A DNA stretch of 64,000 nt from Photorhabdus noenieputensis (GCF_018448935.1 NZ_RCWC01000005.1:118210-182209), one strand, 5' to 3'; positions 31,607 through 41,793 are shown, counted from the first letter of the stretch. Notes: generated from the letters alone by a model not told the origin. Program-made: numbers and translations.

Positions 31607-32727
31607 AATACTTTGCAATTTTAACTAACCTAGGTGCGGCGAAATTGGCGAACGCTGCTGCTTTGGGGACAAAAGTCGATATTACTCACATGGCTGTTGG
31701 TGACGGTGGCGGTAAATTACCAGATCCTGACGTTAATCAGACAAAATTAGTTAATGAAAAGCGTCGTGCTGCAATTAATACATTAAGTGTCGACCCGGTA
31801 AACACAAACCAAATTATTGCCGAACAAATCATCCCCGAAGGTGAGGGTGGTTGGTGGATGCGTGAAATTGGTTTGTTTGACGGTGAAGGTAACTTGATTG
31901 CAGTAGCAAACTGCCCAGAAACCTATAAACCACAATTACAGGAAGGTTCGGGTAGAACACAAACTATCAGAATGATCTTGATTGTTAGCAATACGGATTC
32001 AGTAACGCTGAAAATCGATCCCTCTGTCGTTCTGGCAACTCGTGATTATGTAGATAGCTCCATTCAGAAACATGAAAAAAGCCGTAATCATCCAGATGCC
32101 ACATTGACAGAGAAAGGTTTTACAAAACTTAATAGTGCCATTAACAGTAATGATGAAACTACAGCGGCAACACCCAAAGCGGTAAAAGCAGCTTATGATA
32201 ATGCTAATAGTAAATTGTCAAAAAACCAAAATGGCGCGGATATCCTAGATAAAAATGCTTTTGTGAAAAACCTTGGTTTATTGGAAAAGCTAATTCCGAT
32301 AGGTGTACCACTTCCTTGGCCAACGGCCACACCGCCGGATGGGTGGGTGCAATGTAATGGCGCGGCCTTTGATAAAGCGAAATATCCGGAATTAGCCAAG
32401 GCTTATCCTGGTGGTAATTTGCCCGATTTGCGAGGGGAATTTATTCGCGGTTGGGATGACAAACGTGGCGTTGATCCGGATCGTACATTATTGGTATGGC
32501 AAGAAGGGTCTTATTTACTACAAGAAATTCAACAAGCTGTTGATAATGTTGTTAACTTCTCAGTTAATGAGCGTACAAAATTACAATGGGATGCTCCCCA
32601 AAATAAAGATGTTCCATTGAGAGCTAGATCTGTCGGTACAGCAACAACTTGGACTACCAATGCAGCTTATATCGGGGTATCAAGGCCACGTAACGTAGCG
32701 TTTAACTACATTATAAGGGCAGCATAA
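31603..32727 (+). CDS. Tail fibre protein H with active C-terminal cassette F3
   Basis: The only fibre gene here with a proper start. Residues 1-150 form the P2 gpH N-terminal domain, which attaches to the baseplate (KYFAILTNLGAAKLANAAAL; GEGGWWMREIGLFD). Residues 222-226 are KNLGL, encoded by crossover site S3. Beyond it comes a cassette with a tail-collar domain (WPTATPPDGWVQCNGAAFD; LPDLRGEFIRGWDD), ending RPRNVAFNYIIRAA. The 374-residue product is much shorter than P2 gpH because the cassette is short. Recombination at S3 would replace everything after residue 226. Confidence 0.92.
   Translation: MKYFAILTNLGAAKLANAAALGTKVDITHMAVGDGGGKLPDPDVNQTKLVNEKRRAAINTLSVDPVNTNQIIAEQIIPEGEGGWWMREIGLFDGEGNLIAVANCPETYKPQLQEGSGRTQTIRMILIVSNTDSVTLKIDPSVVLATRDYVDSSIQKHEKSRNHPDATLTEKGFTKLNSAINSNDETTAATPKAVKAAYDNANSKLSKNQNGADILDKNAFVKNLGLLEKLIPIGVPLPWPTATPPDGWVQCNGAAFDKAKYPELAKAYPGGNLPDLRGEFIRGWDDKRGVDPDRTLLVWQEGSYLLQEIQQAVDNVVNFSVNERTKLQWDAPQNKDVPLRARSVGTATTWTTNAAYIGVSRPRNVAFNYIIRAA
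32261..32286 (+). repeat. Invertase crossover site S3 inside gene H
   Basis: Core AAACCTTGGTTT (symmetrical, identical to S2) centred at 32273-32274, oriented like S1 and opposite to S2 and S4. It is the only site joined to a full fibre N-terminus. Confidence 0.88.
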
Positions 32728-33227
32728 TGCTCATGTCTGTACTTGAAGAGATCCCAGTAGGAATACCACTGCCTTGGCCGACTGACATACCACCAAATGG
32801 CTGGGTGAAATGTAATGGGGCAATCTTTGATAAGTCTTTATATCCAAAATTAGCGGAAACTTATCCCAATGGTAGATTACCTGATTTACGGGGTGAATTT
32901 ATCCGAGGCTGGGATGATGGACGTGGGGTGGATATTGGTCGATATATCCTATCCTCCCAATTGGCAGATATTGCTCCACATAGCCACAGGATTGGACGGA
33001 TGTGGTCCAACTCAAATGGTGGAACTGAAGGGGTGGGTACACCAAGCTATATTCTCAATAGTGTCTACCAAAACGTTAACTACGGCATTGATCCTCGCGG
33101 ACTAGGCATCGCTATCGGAATGGGAGCTGGTGGTTTCGGTTATATGGATAATGCGATTGCTGCTTCAACAGGAATAGAAACACGTCCACGAAACGTGGCA
33201 TTTAATTATATTGTGAGGATTGCCTGA
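32727..33227 (+). CDS. Short tail-collar fibre protein (gpG-position)
   Basis: A 166-residue protein consisting mainly of a tail-collar domain, starting VGIPLPWPTDIPPNGWVKCNGA and LPDLRGEFIRGWDDGRGVD. It duplicates the C-terminal part of H. It has its own ATG overlapping the H stop (TAATG) and AAGGG just before, so unlike the headless cassettes it is a complete gene. It may be a separate tip or a decoy. Its tip region after residue 80 differs fully from that of H. Confidence 0.83.
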   Translation: MLMSVLEEIPVGIPLPWPTDIPPNGWVKCNGAIFDKSLYPKLAETYPNGRLPDLRGEFIRGWDDGRGVDIGRYILSSQLADIAPHSHRIGRMWSNSNGGTEGVGTPSYILNSVYQNVNYGIDPRGLGIAIGMGAGGFGYMDNAIAASTGIETRPRNVAFNYIVRIA

Positions 33228-33823
33228 TGAATAAGGCTGTACTGGATAAAAATAATATTGCCATCAGTACCGGAAGTATCGTTGTGTTTAATTACGATGC
33301 GATTACGCTGGAATATTTAAACAGTTCTGATGAGTATCTTCCTATTGGTGTCGGTCTTCCTGCTAATTCTTGCACAGACGCGCCACCTGATACCCAAGAA
33401 GGGTATGTCGCCTGCCGTTCATCTGATTTAACCGGTTGGCAAATGGTACCAGATTATCGAGGAAAAATAGCCTACGACACACAAACTGGGGAACAGAAGG
33501 AAATCATTAAACCGGGTGAATTATCAGAAACGCTGACATTCAAACAGCCAAGCACCAATTTTGATAAGTGGAATGGTGAAAAATGGGTAACGGACATTGA
33601 AGCTCAAAAAGCTAATCAGATTAAACAGGCAGAGCAACAACGTGTCACTCTTCGCCAACAGGCTGATGAAGCCATGACTTTATTACAATATGCTATTGAG
33701 ACTGAGATGGCCTCAGACACAGAGAAAGCGTTATTGCTTGCCTGGAAGAAGTATGTGGTATTACTAAGCCGTGTTGATACTTCAATGGCTTCAGATATTG
33801 AGTGGCCACAAATACCAGAATAA
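33227..33823 (+). CDS. Tail fibre assembly protein Tfa3 (active block)
   Basis: A 198-residue Tfa-family chaperone, homologous to Tfa1 through LPIGVGLPANSCTDAPPDTQEGY and FDKWNGEKWVTD, ending WKKYVVLLSRVD and IEWPQIPE. Its start overlaps the stop of the collar gene. It belongs to the block now joined to H and should be expressed. Confidence 0.9.
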   Translation: MNKAVLDKNNIAISTGSIVVFNYDAITLEYLNSSDEYLPIGVGLPANSCTDAPPDTQEGYVACRSSDLTGWQMVPDYRGKIAYDTQTGEQKEIIKPGELSETLTFKQPSTNFDKWNGEKWVTDIEAQKANQIKQAEQQRVTLRQQADEAMTLLQYAIETEMASDTEKALLLAWKKYVVLLSRVDTSMASDIEWPQIPE

Positions 33824-33833
33824 TACAATTATC

Positions 33834-33867
33834 AAGACCGGGTGTTATTCTATCCCCGGTCTTTTTT
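33834..33867 (+). terminator. Rho-independent terminator of the fibre operon
   Basis: AAGACCGGG (33834-33842) pairs with CCCGGTCTT (33855-33863), followed by T residues. It ends the V-W-J-I-H-collar-Tfa3 operon. Confidence 0.9.
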
Positions 33868-33880
33868 CAGTTATGATAGG

Positions 33881-33985
33881 CTATGTTGACCAATCGATTT
33901 CCGATGCCTTTGAAATATCAACCCAGTTAAGTATGACTTGGTATTTTCTCCATTCCAGAAAAGCCTGACGCATCAGGTAAGCACT
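33881..33985 (-). pseudogene. Fragment of a tail fibre assembly gene
   Basis: Minus-strand frame reading FLEWRKYQVILNWVD, then ASEIDWST and a stop at 33881. This is the C-terminal signature of Tfa proteins without the remainder. It shows that a fifth Tfa gene once stood here. Confidence 0.7.
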
Positions 33986-34039
33986 CATTGATAGTCTTGG
34001 AAAAAGGTCAGCGGTTTGTGAACTGCGGGCCTATATTAT

Positions 34040-34570
34040 TTATACCGGTTGTGTGGGCCACTCAATATCTGGTGCTATGGTGGGATCAATGCGGTTTGCC
34101 TGCATTCGGTATTTTTTCCAGGCTTTGAGCCGCTCTATCTCTTCCAGAGTTGCTTCATCCAGATCAACGGCATCTTGTAAGGGGGCAATGGTATTGCTGG
34201 CAAGGGCTAGCAATTCTTCTTTACATCTTTCTGCTTGAACAATTAACTCAACCTTTGTGTACTTACGTGGAACAATAGCACCATTTATATATTGCCATTT
34301 GCCAGAAATATCACAAAAATCAGGCAGATTACTTACCTCAGCGACACTCATTCCTTCTGGGTTAAAAGCTGATACATCTCCTGATATAGAACGAATTACA
34401 TTATTAAAATCATACATTACTTTGATTGTGCTAGGATTAAAGCTTTTCTGGCATTCATACCAGTCCTGACCGTCTTCTGATTTCAAATAAATGACATTAA
34501 AATCTTTAATGATTTTTCTGGCTTGTTCTGAGTCAGGTGTATATTGGGAAAAATTTTTAATGTTTTGCAT
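34040..34570 (-). CDS. Tail fibre assembly protein Tfa4 of cassette F4
   Basis: A 176-residue Tfa-family protein. The N-terminal half carries SEDGQDWYECQKSF and VSNLPDFCDISGKWQY; the C-terminal half has the family signature APLQDAVDLDEAT, then WKKYRMQANRID and IEWPTQPV. It follows cassette F4 on the same strand by 15 bases and should share its fate. Confidence 0.87.
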   Translation of the reverse strand: MQNIKNFSQYTPDSEQARKIIKDFNVIYLKSEDGQDWYECQKSFNPSTIKVMYDFNNVIRSISGDVSAFNPEGMSVAEVSNLPDFCDISGKWQYINGAIVPRKYTKVELIVQAERCKEELLALASNTIAPLQDAVDLDEATLEEIERLKAWKKYRMQANRIDPTIAPDIEWPTQPV

Positions 34571-34585
34571 ATATTCATCACCTTA

Positions 34586-35539
34586 CTAAATATTGGATAT
34601 ATTCATCCATATGCCGTTAACTTTCTTCTGTATTGGCCTGCGGTTTACAGTGTCAACTAGTTCATTTCTATTTCCATTTATTACGGCAGTAATGGCATAC
34701 CCACTTGCGTCTGTATCTCCAGAACTTTCCCGTAATTGCGCTCTCTCTTTGGCACCAAAGCGAATGTCTTGAATGTAACGCGTGTCTGATTCCGATCTTG
34801 TATAAGCGCCAATAATCGCAGCGGTTGGTCTATGTCCTTCATGATAGACTTGATACCCTCTAACCCGAAGATTATCAGATTTAAGGCTCATCCATTCATT
34901 GGTTGGCCCTCCAGAGAGAGCATGCTGCCATTTGAAATATTCGTTACCATTATCCCCCGTTTTAAACCACATATAGGAGTCTGCATCACCATCTCCGGTG
35001 TTTTTAAAACCGATAGAGGCAAAGTCGGTGTTTCTGTTCCAACTCAGCATAGAATCAGTAGTAATAGTTATGTCGCCGGTTACATTGCCACCGCTGCGTT
35101 GCAACGCATCTGAGGCTTTAGTAACGGTTTCCATTAAACCGAGTTCACTCACAGTGGGTTTATTCAGGGTATTATATTCTTGGGCCCAAGGTGTCCACGG
35201 TAAATTATGATATTGACTGCGCGTATATACCCGGCTGCTGTTATAAACAAAATAACGCTGAATGATCCCAGCGGCCTGTAAAACGACGAGTGAACCAGCA
35301 AGCGGTTCAGGGTAGTTATTACCTGATCCTGCTTGTACATTCAAACTCTGATAATAAAGACCTGGCGTTTGATAATCATTTAAATCAGCTTTATCGGGGA
35401 TGGGTATTACCTGCCCATTAAAGATATCCTGAGACGTAATATTGATATCCTCAGTCAGAACTTTGCTATTCACTTTCCGGCTATTCTGCACCGCTCCCTT
35501 AGCCAAATTCACTGTTTCTATCAAACCAAGATTTTTCAA
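34586..35539 (-). CDS. Headless tail-fibre cassette F4 (probably silent)
   Basis: A 317-residue frame starting at crossover site S4 as KNLGLIETVNLAKGAVQNSRK with only a TTG and no ribosome-binding site. The first 130 residues nearly match F2; the rest is different (SMLSWNRNTDFASIGFKNTGDG; YHEGHRPTAAIIGAYTRSESDTRYIQ) and resembles tip regions of long phage fibres. Inversion between S3 and S4 would fuse it in frame to H at K222-L226 and silence the present cassette. Confidence 0.85.
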   Translation of the reverse strand: MKNLGLIETVNLAKGAVQNSRKVNSKVLTEDINITSQDIFNGQVIPIPDKADLNDYQTPGLYYQSLNVQAGSGNNYPEPLAGSLVVLQAAGIIQRYFVYNSSRVYTRSQYHNLPWTPWAQEYNTLNKPTVSELGLMETVTKASDALQRSGGNVTGDITITTDSMLSWNRNTDFASIGFKNTGDGDADSYMWFKTGDNGNEYFKWQHALSGGPTNEWMSLKSDNLRVRGYQVYHEGHRPTAAIIGAYTRSESDTRYIQDIRFGAKERAQLRESSGDTDASGYAITAVINGNRNELVDTVNRRPIQKKVNGIWMNISNI

Positions 35540-35541
35540 AA
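35516..35541 (-). repeat. Invertase crossover site S4
   Basis: A 26-bp site with core AAACCAAGATTT centred at 35528-35529; read in the fibre direction it is the same one-mismatch core as S1. It is oriented opposite to S3. Confidence 0.85.
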
Positions 35542-35602
35542 CTCACTAATCCGTGAAATTTCCGAAAGAATAGTTTCGTATTGGTACTAAGCAGGGGGAT
35601 AT

Positions 35603-35740
35603 ATGGAGAAGATTGGCTATATCCGGGTGTCAATAAATAACCAGAGCTGTAGTTTATGAAAAAATGTGTTGATAAGAGTAAATTATGAACTATTTTAGAG
35701 GATAAATTTGTAGTAAAAATAACTAATTGAAGGTTTAATT
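35603..35740 (+). pseudogene. Decayed 5' end of a DNA invertase gene (copy 3)
   Basis: Read from the ATG near 35604 it gives EKIGYIRVSINNQS and then TGA, but the DNA continues to align with the intact invertase for about 130 bases. The spacer between it and S4 also matches the spacers at S1 and S2. The remaining gap to 35932 shows no further gene. Confidence 0.82.
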
Positions 35741-35885
35741 TTATACTATACAATAAGTACTAATAAAGTTTCATTTTGCATAAAATATAAATATTGTTTA
35801 TCTTAAATTTAATTATGCTAACTCCATTCCCAAACAAAGTTTAGGTCAGTTATTTTCAAGATAATCAGAATTAAATATGAACAGT

Positions 35886-35909
35886 AAACCCGCAGTTATA
35901 AGCTGCGAG
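35886..35909 (-). terminator. Hairpin after rpmJ2
   Basis: CTCGCAG and CTGCGGG (minus strand, one G-U pair) form a 7-base stem followed by TTT, 24 bases after the L36 stop. Confidence 0.6.
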
Positions 35910-35932
35910 TTCTACCTATTAGCAATTGGGTA

Positions 35933-36073
35933 TCAACGTTTCTTTTTCTTTCCCTGAACCGCCTTAAAACGCGGATTAGATTTACAAATAACGTATAATC
36001 GCCCACGACGACTTACGATTTTGCAATCCGGGTGGCGAGTTTTTGCCGTTTTAAGTGAACTTAACACCTGCAT
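35933..36073 (-). CDS. ykgO: Zinc-free ribosomal protein L36 paralogue (YkgO type)
   Basis: A 46-residue gene starting [20 protein letters not shown] and ending QGKKKKR. The zinc-binding C/C/C/H set of normal L36 is incomplete (only two cysteines), which marks the zinc-independent paralogue used when zinc is scarce. It follows the L31 paralogue by 18 bases on the same strand, the arrangement of ykgM-ykgO in E. coli. Confidence 0.92.
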   Translation of the reverse strand: MQVLSSLKTAKTRHPDCKIVSRRGRLYVICKSNPRFKAVQGKKKKR

Positions 36074-36091
36074 TTTTTATAATCTCTCAAT

Positions 36092-36346
36092 TTATTTATT
36101 ACCAATAAAACGCCCGAATTTTTTCTGGAATCGAGCAGTGCTGCCTTCCTGAGATAAAGTTTTCTGCTTACCCGTATAGAAAGGGTGTGATTCCGATGAC
36201 ACATCAATAGTGACATATGGATATTCTTCCCCATTCAAGGTAATTGTCCGTTCTGTGCGAATCGTGGAGCCAATTGTAAAGTAGGCATTAGCACTAGTAT
36301 CGTGAAATACAACTACCCGGTAGTTTGGATGGATATCTGGTTTCAT
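36092..36346 (-). CDS. rpmE2: Zinc-free ribosomal protein L31 type B (YkgM type)
   Basis: An 84-residue L31 that starts [22 protein letters not shown], lacks the CxxC zinc motif of normal L31, and carries the type B C-terminus ([19 protein letters not shown]). Such proteins replace zinc-bound L31 in zinc starvation, freeing zinc. A Zur-like palindrome just upstream supports this control. Confidence 0.95.
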   Translation of the reverse strand: MKPDIHPNYRVVVFHDTSANAYFTIGSTIRTERTITLNGEEYPYVTIDVSSESHPFYTGKQKTLSQEGSTARFQKKFGRFIGNK

Positions 36347-36358
36347 AATTTCGCCAAA

Positions 36359-36380
36359 TTGTAATAATATAACATTACAA
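36359..36380 (-). promoter_or_regulatory. Zur-type operator before rpmE2-ykgO
   Basis: A palindrome with arms TTGTAAT and ATTACAA and core GTTATATT on the minus strand. It agrees at most positions with the enterobacterial Zur box (GAAATGTTATA-type), 13 bases before the L31 start. Confidence 0.8.
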
Positions 36381-36432
36381 TAGCGTGATTTATTTTTATC
36401 GGCAAGAAAATAATGTAAATTTTCTCAGCTCA

Positions 36433-36473
36433 AAAAAAAGCCTCTGCGCATTTAATGCACAGAGGCTTTTTTC
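36433..36473 (-). terminator. Rho-independent terminator after glmS
   Basis: AAGCCTCTG and CAGAGGCTT arms (36439-36447, 36459-36467), flanked by A and T runs, 20 bases after the glmS stop. Confidence 0.92.
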
Positions 36474-36493
36474 AACTTCTTATGATAAAACGA

Positions 36494-38323
36494 TTATTCT
36501 ACAGTCACTGATTTAGCCAAATTACGAGGCTGATCAACATCAGTCCCTTTAATCAGAGCAACATGATAGGAAAGCAGTTGCAGCGGCACAGTATAAAATA
36601 TAGGTGCAATCAGCTCTTCAACATGCGGCAACGGAATAATCTTCATTCCTTCACTATTGGTAAAACCCGCGTCCTGATCAGCGAACACATATAGCAATCC
36701 ACCACGGGCACGTACTTCTTCGATATTAGATTTCAGCTTTTCTAGCAGTTCATTGTTCGGAGCTACAATGATAACCGGCATATCTGCATCAATCAGCGCT
36801 AGTGGGCCATGTTTTAATTCACCGGCAGCATATGCCTCAGCATGGATATAAGAAATCTCTTTTAATTTCAGAGCGCCTTCAACCGCAATCGGATATTGAT
36901 CACCACGACCAAGGAACAAAGCGTGATGTTTGTCAGAAAAATCTTCCGCCAGCGCTTCAATAACTTTATCTTTCGATAACATGCTTTCGATACGGCTTGG
37001 CAGTGCATGTAATGCATGAACAATTTCTTGCTCCTGTTCTGCGTCAACACCTTTCAAACGTCCAAGGTAAGCCACCAGCATCAGTAATACTGTCAACTGA
37101 GTTGTAAACGCCTTAGTTGAAGCAACGCCAATTTCTGCACCGGCTTTGGTCATCAGAGCAAAATCAGATTCACGTACTAAAGAAGAACCCGCTACGTTAC
37201 AGACAGTCAACGATGTGAGATAGCCAAGTTCTTTAGATAAACGCAAAGCTGCTAATGTATCCGCAGTTTCACCCGATTGAGACAATGTAATCAGTAAGCT
37301 TCCTGGACGGCGTGCTGATTTGCGGTAACGGAATTCAGAAGCAATTTCCACATCACAAGGAATACCAGCCAATGCTTCAAACCAATAACGGGAAACCATA
37401 CCTGCGTTATAGGATGTACCACAAGCAACTATCTGAATATGCTCTACTTGAGCTAATAATTTAGCTGCGTTAGAGCCAAGTTCAGACAGATCTACTTGCC
37501 CATGACTCAAGCGTCTTTCCAGAGTGCTTTTAATTGCCATTGGCTGTTCATAGATCTCTTTTTGCATGTAATGACGGTAGACACCTTTGTCGCCAGCATC
37601 ATATTGAATATTGGATTCAATCTGTTCCCGTTCAACCGCGTTGCCCTGAGTATCAAAAATACGCACAGTACGACGAGTTACTTCAGCAATATCCCCTTCC
37701 TCAAGGAAGATAAAACGACGAGTAACAGGCAATAGCGCCAACTGATCAGACGCCAGAAAGTTTTCTCCAACACCCAAACCTACAACCAAAGGACTACCCG
37801 ATCTTGCAGCAATTATTGTTCCAGGATCACGGCTATCCATGATGACTGCACCATAAGCACCACGCAGCCGAGGAATAACTCGTTGAATAGCTTCTAACAA
37901 AGTACCACCTTGTTTTTGTTCCCAATGAACAAGATGGGCAATAACTTCTGTATCAGTATCAGAGATAAATTGATAACCAAGTTCAATTAACTGAACACGC
38001 AACTCTTCATAATTTTCAATAATACCGTTATGAACAACAGCAATATAATCAGATATATGCGGGTGAGCATTTTTCTCGTTAGGTTCACCGTGTGTAGCCC
38101 AGCGGGTATGAGCAATACCTGTCCCGCCAAGGACCGGCTGCTTATCAACCTCATCAGCAAGTACTTGTACCTTACCGACTTCACGCAGACGGATCATATT
38201 TTTTTCGTTATCAACAACCGCCAAGCCAGCGGAGTCGTAACCACGGTATTCCAAACGACGCAATCCTTCAATCAGGATTTCTGCAATATCTCGTTGTGCT
38301 ACTGCACCAACAATTCCACACAT
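36494..38323 (-). CDS. glmS: Glutamine-fructose-6-phosphate aminotransferase
   Basis: It makes glucosamine-6-phosphate from fructose-6-phosphate and glutamine, the first step to cell-wall and LPS amino sugars. It has 609 residues like E. coli GlmS. The N-terminal nucleophile cysteine follows the initiator (MCGIVGAV), so ATG 38323 is required and the upstream frame is not used. The C-terminus carries two SIS sugar-isomerase domains and ends [13 protein letters not shown]. Downstream of glmU, as in E. coli, where small RNAs act on the glmS leader; a stem at 38343-38360 lies in that leader. Confidence 0.97.
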   Translation of the reverse strand: MCGIVGAVAQRDIAEILIEGLRRLEYRGYDSAGLAVVDNEKNMIRLREVGKVQVLADEVDKQPVLGGTGIAHTRWATHGEPNEKNAHPHISDYIAVVHNGIIENYEELRVQLIELGYQFISDTDTEVIAHLVHWEQKQGGTLLEAIQRVIPRLRGAYGAVIMDSRDPGTIIAARSGSPLVVGLGVGENFLASDQLALLPVTRRFIFLEEGDIAEVTRRTVRIFDTQGNAVEREQIESNIQYDAGDKGVYRHYMQKEIYEQPMAIKSTLERRLSHGQVDLSELGSNAAKLLAQVEHIQIVACGTSYNAGMVSRYWFEALAGIPCDVEIASEFRYRKSARRPGSLLITLSQSGETADTLAALRLSKELGYLTSLTVCNVAGSSLVRESDFALMTKAGAEIGVASTKAFTTQLTVLLMLVAYLGRLKGVDAEQEQEIVHALHALPSRIESMLSKDKVIEALAEDFSDKHHALFLGRGDQYPIAVEGALKLKEISYIHAEAYAAGELKHGPLALIDADMPVIIVAPNNELLEKLKSNIEEVRARGGLLYVFADQDAGFTNSEGMKIIPLPHVEELIAPIFYTVPLQLLSYHVALIKGTDVDQPRNLAKSVTVE

Positions 38324-38430
38324 CAGTTTTATTCCTAAAAATAGGGCTGATGAAAGCCCTTTATATGTCAAGAGCCTGATTGTTTTCCGGTTTTTCCGGT
38401 CCCCGAGCCTGTAGAGTGGGGATTATTATT

Positions 38431-39804
38431 TTATTTTTTTTCCTTCACAGGGCGTTTCCACCCCTGAATATGCGTTTGTTTTGTTCTGCTTACTACCAGT
38501 TCATTTTCAGCTATGTTTTTTGTCACTGTTGTCCCTGCCCCGATGGTAGCGCCTTTAGCAACAGTCACCGGAGCAACAAGCTGAGTATCAGAACCAACAA
38601 AAACATCATCACCAATAGTGGTTTTAAATTTATTAGCACCGTCGTAGTTACAGGTAATAGTACCTGCACCAATATTTACATTACGACCAATGTCTGCGTC
38701 GCCAAGATAAGTCAAATGCCCAGCTTTAGAACCTTTACCCAGATATGATTTTTTCATCTCAACGAAATTCCCAACATGGGCTTTTTCAGCGAGTTTAGAA
38801 CCGGGACGCAAACGAGCAAAAGGCCCAACAGTACAACCAGTTTCCATTTCAGAATCTTCAACTATTGTATAAGGGCTTATAATAGAACCATCACCAATGA
38901 TGCAATTCTTCAATACACAACCGGTGCCAATCTGTACGTTATTACCAAGAGTTACATTACCCTCAATAATGACATTAGTATCAATAACCACATCACGGCC
39001 ATGAATTAGTGTGCCACGTAAATCAAAACGGGCAGGATCTAACAGCATAACACCCGCTAGCAATAATTGTTCCGCTTGCTCAGATTGATAAATACGCTCA
39101 AGAGCGGAAAGTTGAAGGCGGTTATTTACACCTTCCATTTCACTCAAGCGAGTTGGGTGTACCGTTTCAATTTTTCTGCCTTCTTTATAAGCTAGGGCAA
39201 TCACATCAGTCAGGTAGTATTCACCCTGAACATTGTTGTTATCCAATTGGGACAACCAACGTTTTAAATCACTACCATTAGCAACCAGAATACCTGTATT
39301 TATTTCGTTAATTTTACGTTGATCTTCAGTCGCGTCTTTTTGCTCAATGATGCCAGTTACTTCTCCGTTTTCACGAACAATACGACCATAGCCTGCTGGA
39401 TTGTCCAAAATTGCTGTCAATAAGCCGATACCACCCTCAGGTTTAGCAGCTAGTAGGCGTTCAAGGGTATCTGCACCAATAAGCGGTACGTCACCATACA
39501 ATATTAAAATATCTTCATCATCAGCGAAATGTGGTGCTGCCTGTTGCATCGCATGACCAGTTCCTAACTGCTCTGCTTGTAATATCCAGTTCAGTGTTTG
39601 AGCAGAAAGGGTTTGCTTCATCAAGTCACCACCATGTCCATAAACTAGGTGAACATTTTTAGCGCCCAATGCCATTGCAGTATCAATCACATGCTGAACC
39701 ATCGGTTTACCGGCCAGCAAGTGCAGCACTTTAGGGAGATCAGAGTACATGCGGGTTCCTTTACCCGCGGCAAGGATCACAACACTTTTTGCACTGTTAG
39801 ACAT
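38431..39804 (-). CDS. glmU: Bifunctional GlmU (N-acetylglucosamine-1-P uridyltransferase)
   Basis: It acetylates glucosamine-1-phosphate and adds UMP to give UDP-N-acetylglucosamine. It has 457 residues (E. coli 456). The N-terminal nucleotidyltransferase starts [18 protein letters not shown]; the C-terminal left-handed beta-helix carries hexad repeats from about residue 250 and the acetyltransferase part ([12 protein letters not shown]). Lies 107 bases before glmS in the same direction. Confidence 0.97.
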   Translation of the reverse strand: MSNSAKSVVILAAGKGTRMYSDLPKVLHLLAGKPMVQHVIDTAMALGAKNVHLVYGHGGDLMKQTLSAQTLNWILQAEQLGTGHAMQQAAPHFADDEDILILYGDVPLIGADTLERLLAAKPEGGIGLLTAILDNPAGYGRIVRENGEVTGIIEQKDATEDQRKINEINTGILVANGSDLKRWLSQLDNNNVQGEYYLTDVIALAYKEGRKIETVHPTRLSEMEGVNNRLQLSALERIYQSEQAEQLLLAGVMLLDPARFDLRGTLIHGRDVVIDTNVIIEGNVTLGNNVQIGTGCVLKNCIIGDGSIISPYTIVEDSEMETGCTVGPFARLRPGSKLAEKAHVGNFVEMKKSYLGKGSKAGHLTYLGDADIGRNVNIGAGTITCNYDGANKFKTTIGDDVFVGSDTQLVAPVTVAKGATIGAGTTVTKNIAENELVVSRTKQTHIQGWKRPVKEKK

Positions 39805-39881
39805 AAGAAACCCGATAACTCCAATTTAAGATAGAAAAGTAAACCTGTTTGTAAGATAAATTACTACATATTTCGCAATAC

Positions 39882-39917
39882 AAAAAAGCCAGTTAGTTTT
39901 CACCAACTGGCTTTTTT
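39882..39917. terminator. Terminator between atpC and glmU
   Basis: AGCCAGTT (39887-39894) and AACTGGCT (39905-39912), flanked by A6 and T7, just after the atpC stop. It can act on both strands. Confidence 0.93.
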
Positions 39918-39932
39918 ATTTAACCGCCTGTA

Positions 39933-40355
39933 TTACATCGCTTTTTTTGTTAATTCGATTACACGAAGTTTTGCAATCGCTTTAGACAATTCAGCAGATG
40001 CCTGAGCATAGTCAACATCACCGTGAGAATTACGGATGTGTTCTTCAGCTTTACGCTTAGATTCCAACGCCTTAGCTTCATCCAAATCTTTACCACGGAT
40101 CGCAGTGTCAGCCAGTACGATAACGCCGCTCGGTTGTACCTCAAGGATACCCCCAGAAAGGTAAATGACCTCTTCTTCACCGAACTGCTTAACAATACGT
40201 ACCATGCCAGGTTTTATGGCAGTCAGTAGCGGAGCATGTCCTGGGTAAATGCCCAGTTCACCTTCACTACCTGTCACCTGAATTTTCTGTACCAAACCTT
40301 CAAACATCCGGCTTTCAGCACTGACAACATTCAGATGGTAAGTCATTGCAGCCAT
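39933..40355 (-). CDS. atpC: ATP synthase epsilon subunit
   Basis: Central-stalk subunit that also inhibits ATP hydrolysis. 140 residues (E. coli 139). N-terminal beta barrel ([21 protein letters not shown]), then two helices ending [10 protein letters not shown]. Last gene of the atp operon. Confidence 0.97.
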
Positions 40356-40376
40356 GTCAACCTCCGGTCAGCCGTA

Positions 40377-41786
<1,410 letters not shown>

Positions 41787-41793
41787 CTAGCTG

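Noticed and set aside
15313..35740. Complete P2-like prophage
   Set aside because: No terminase, portal, capsid, replication, integrase or lysis genes are seen; only tail, fibre and regulatory genes remain.
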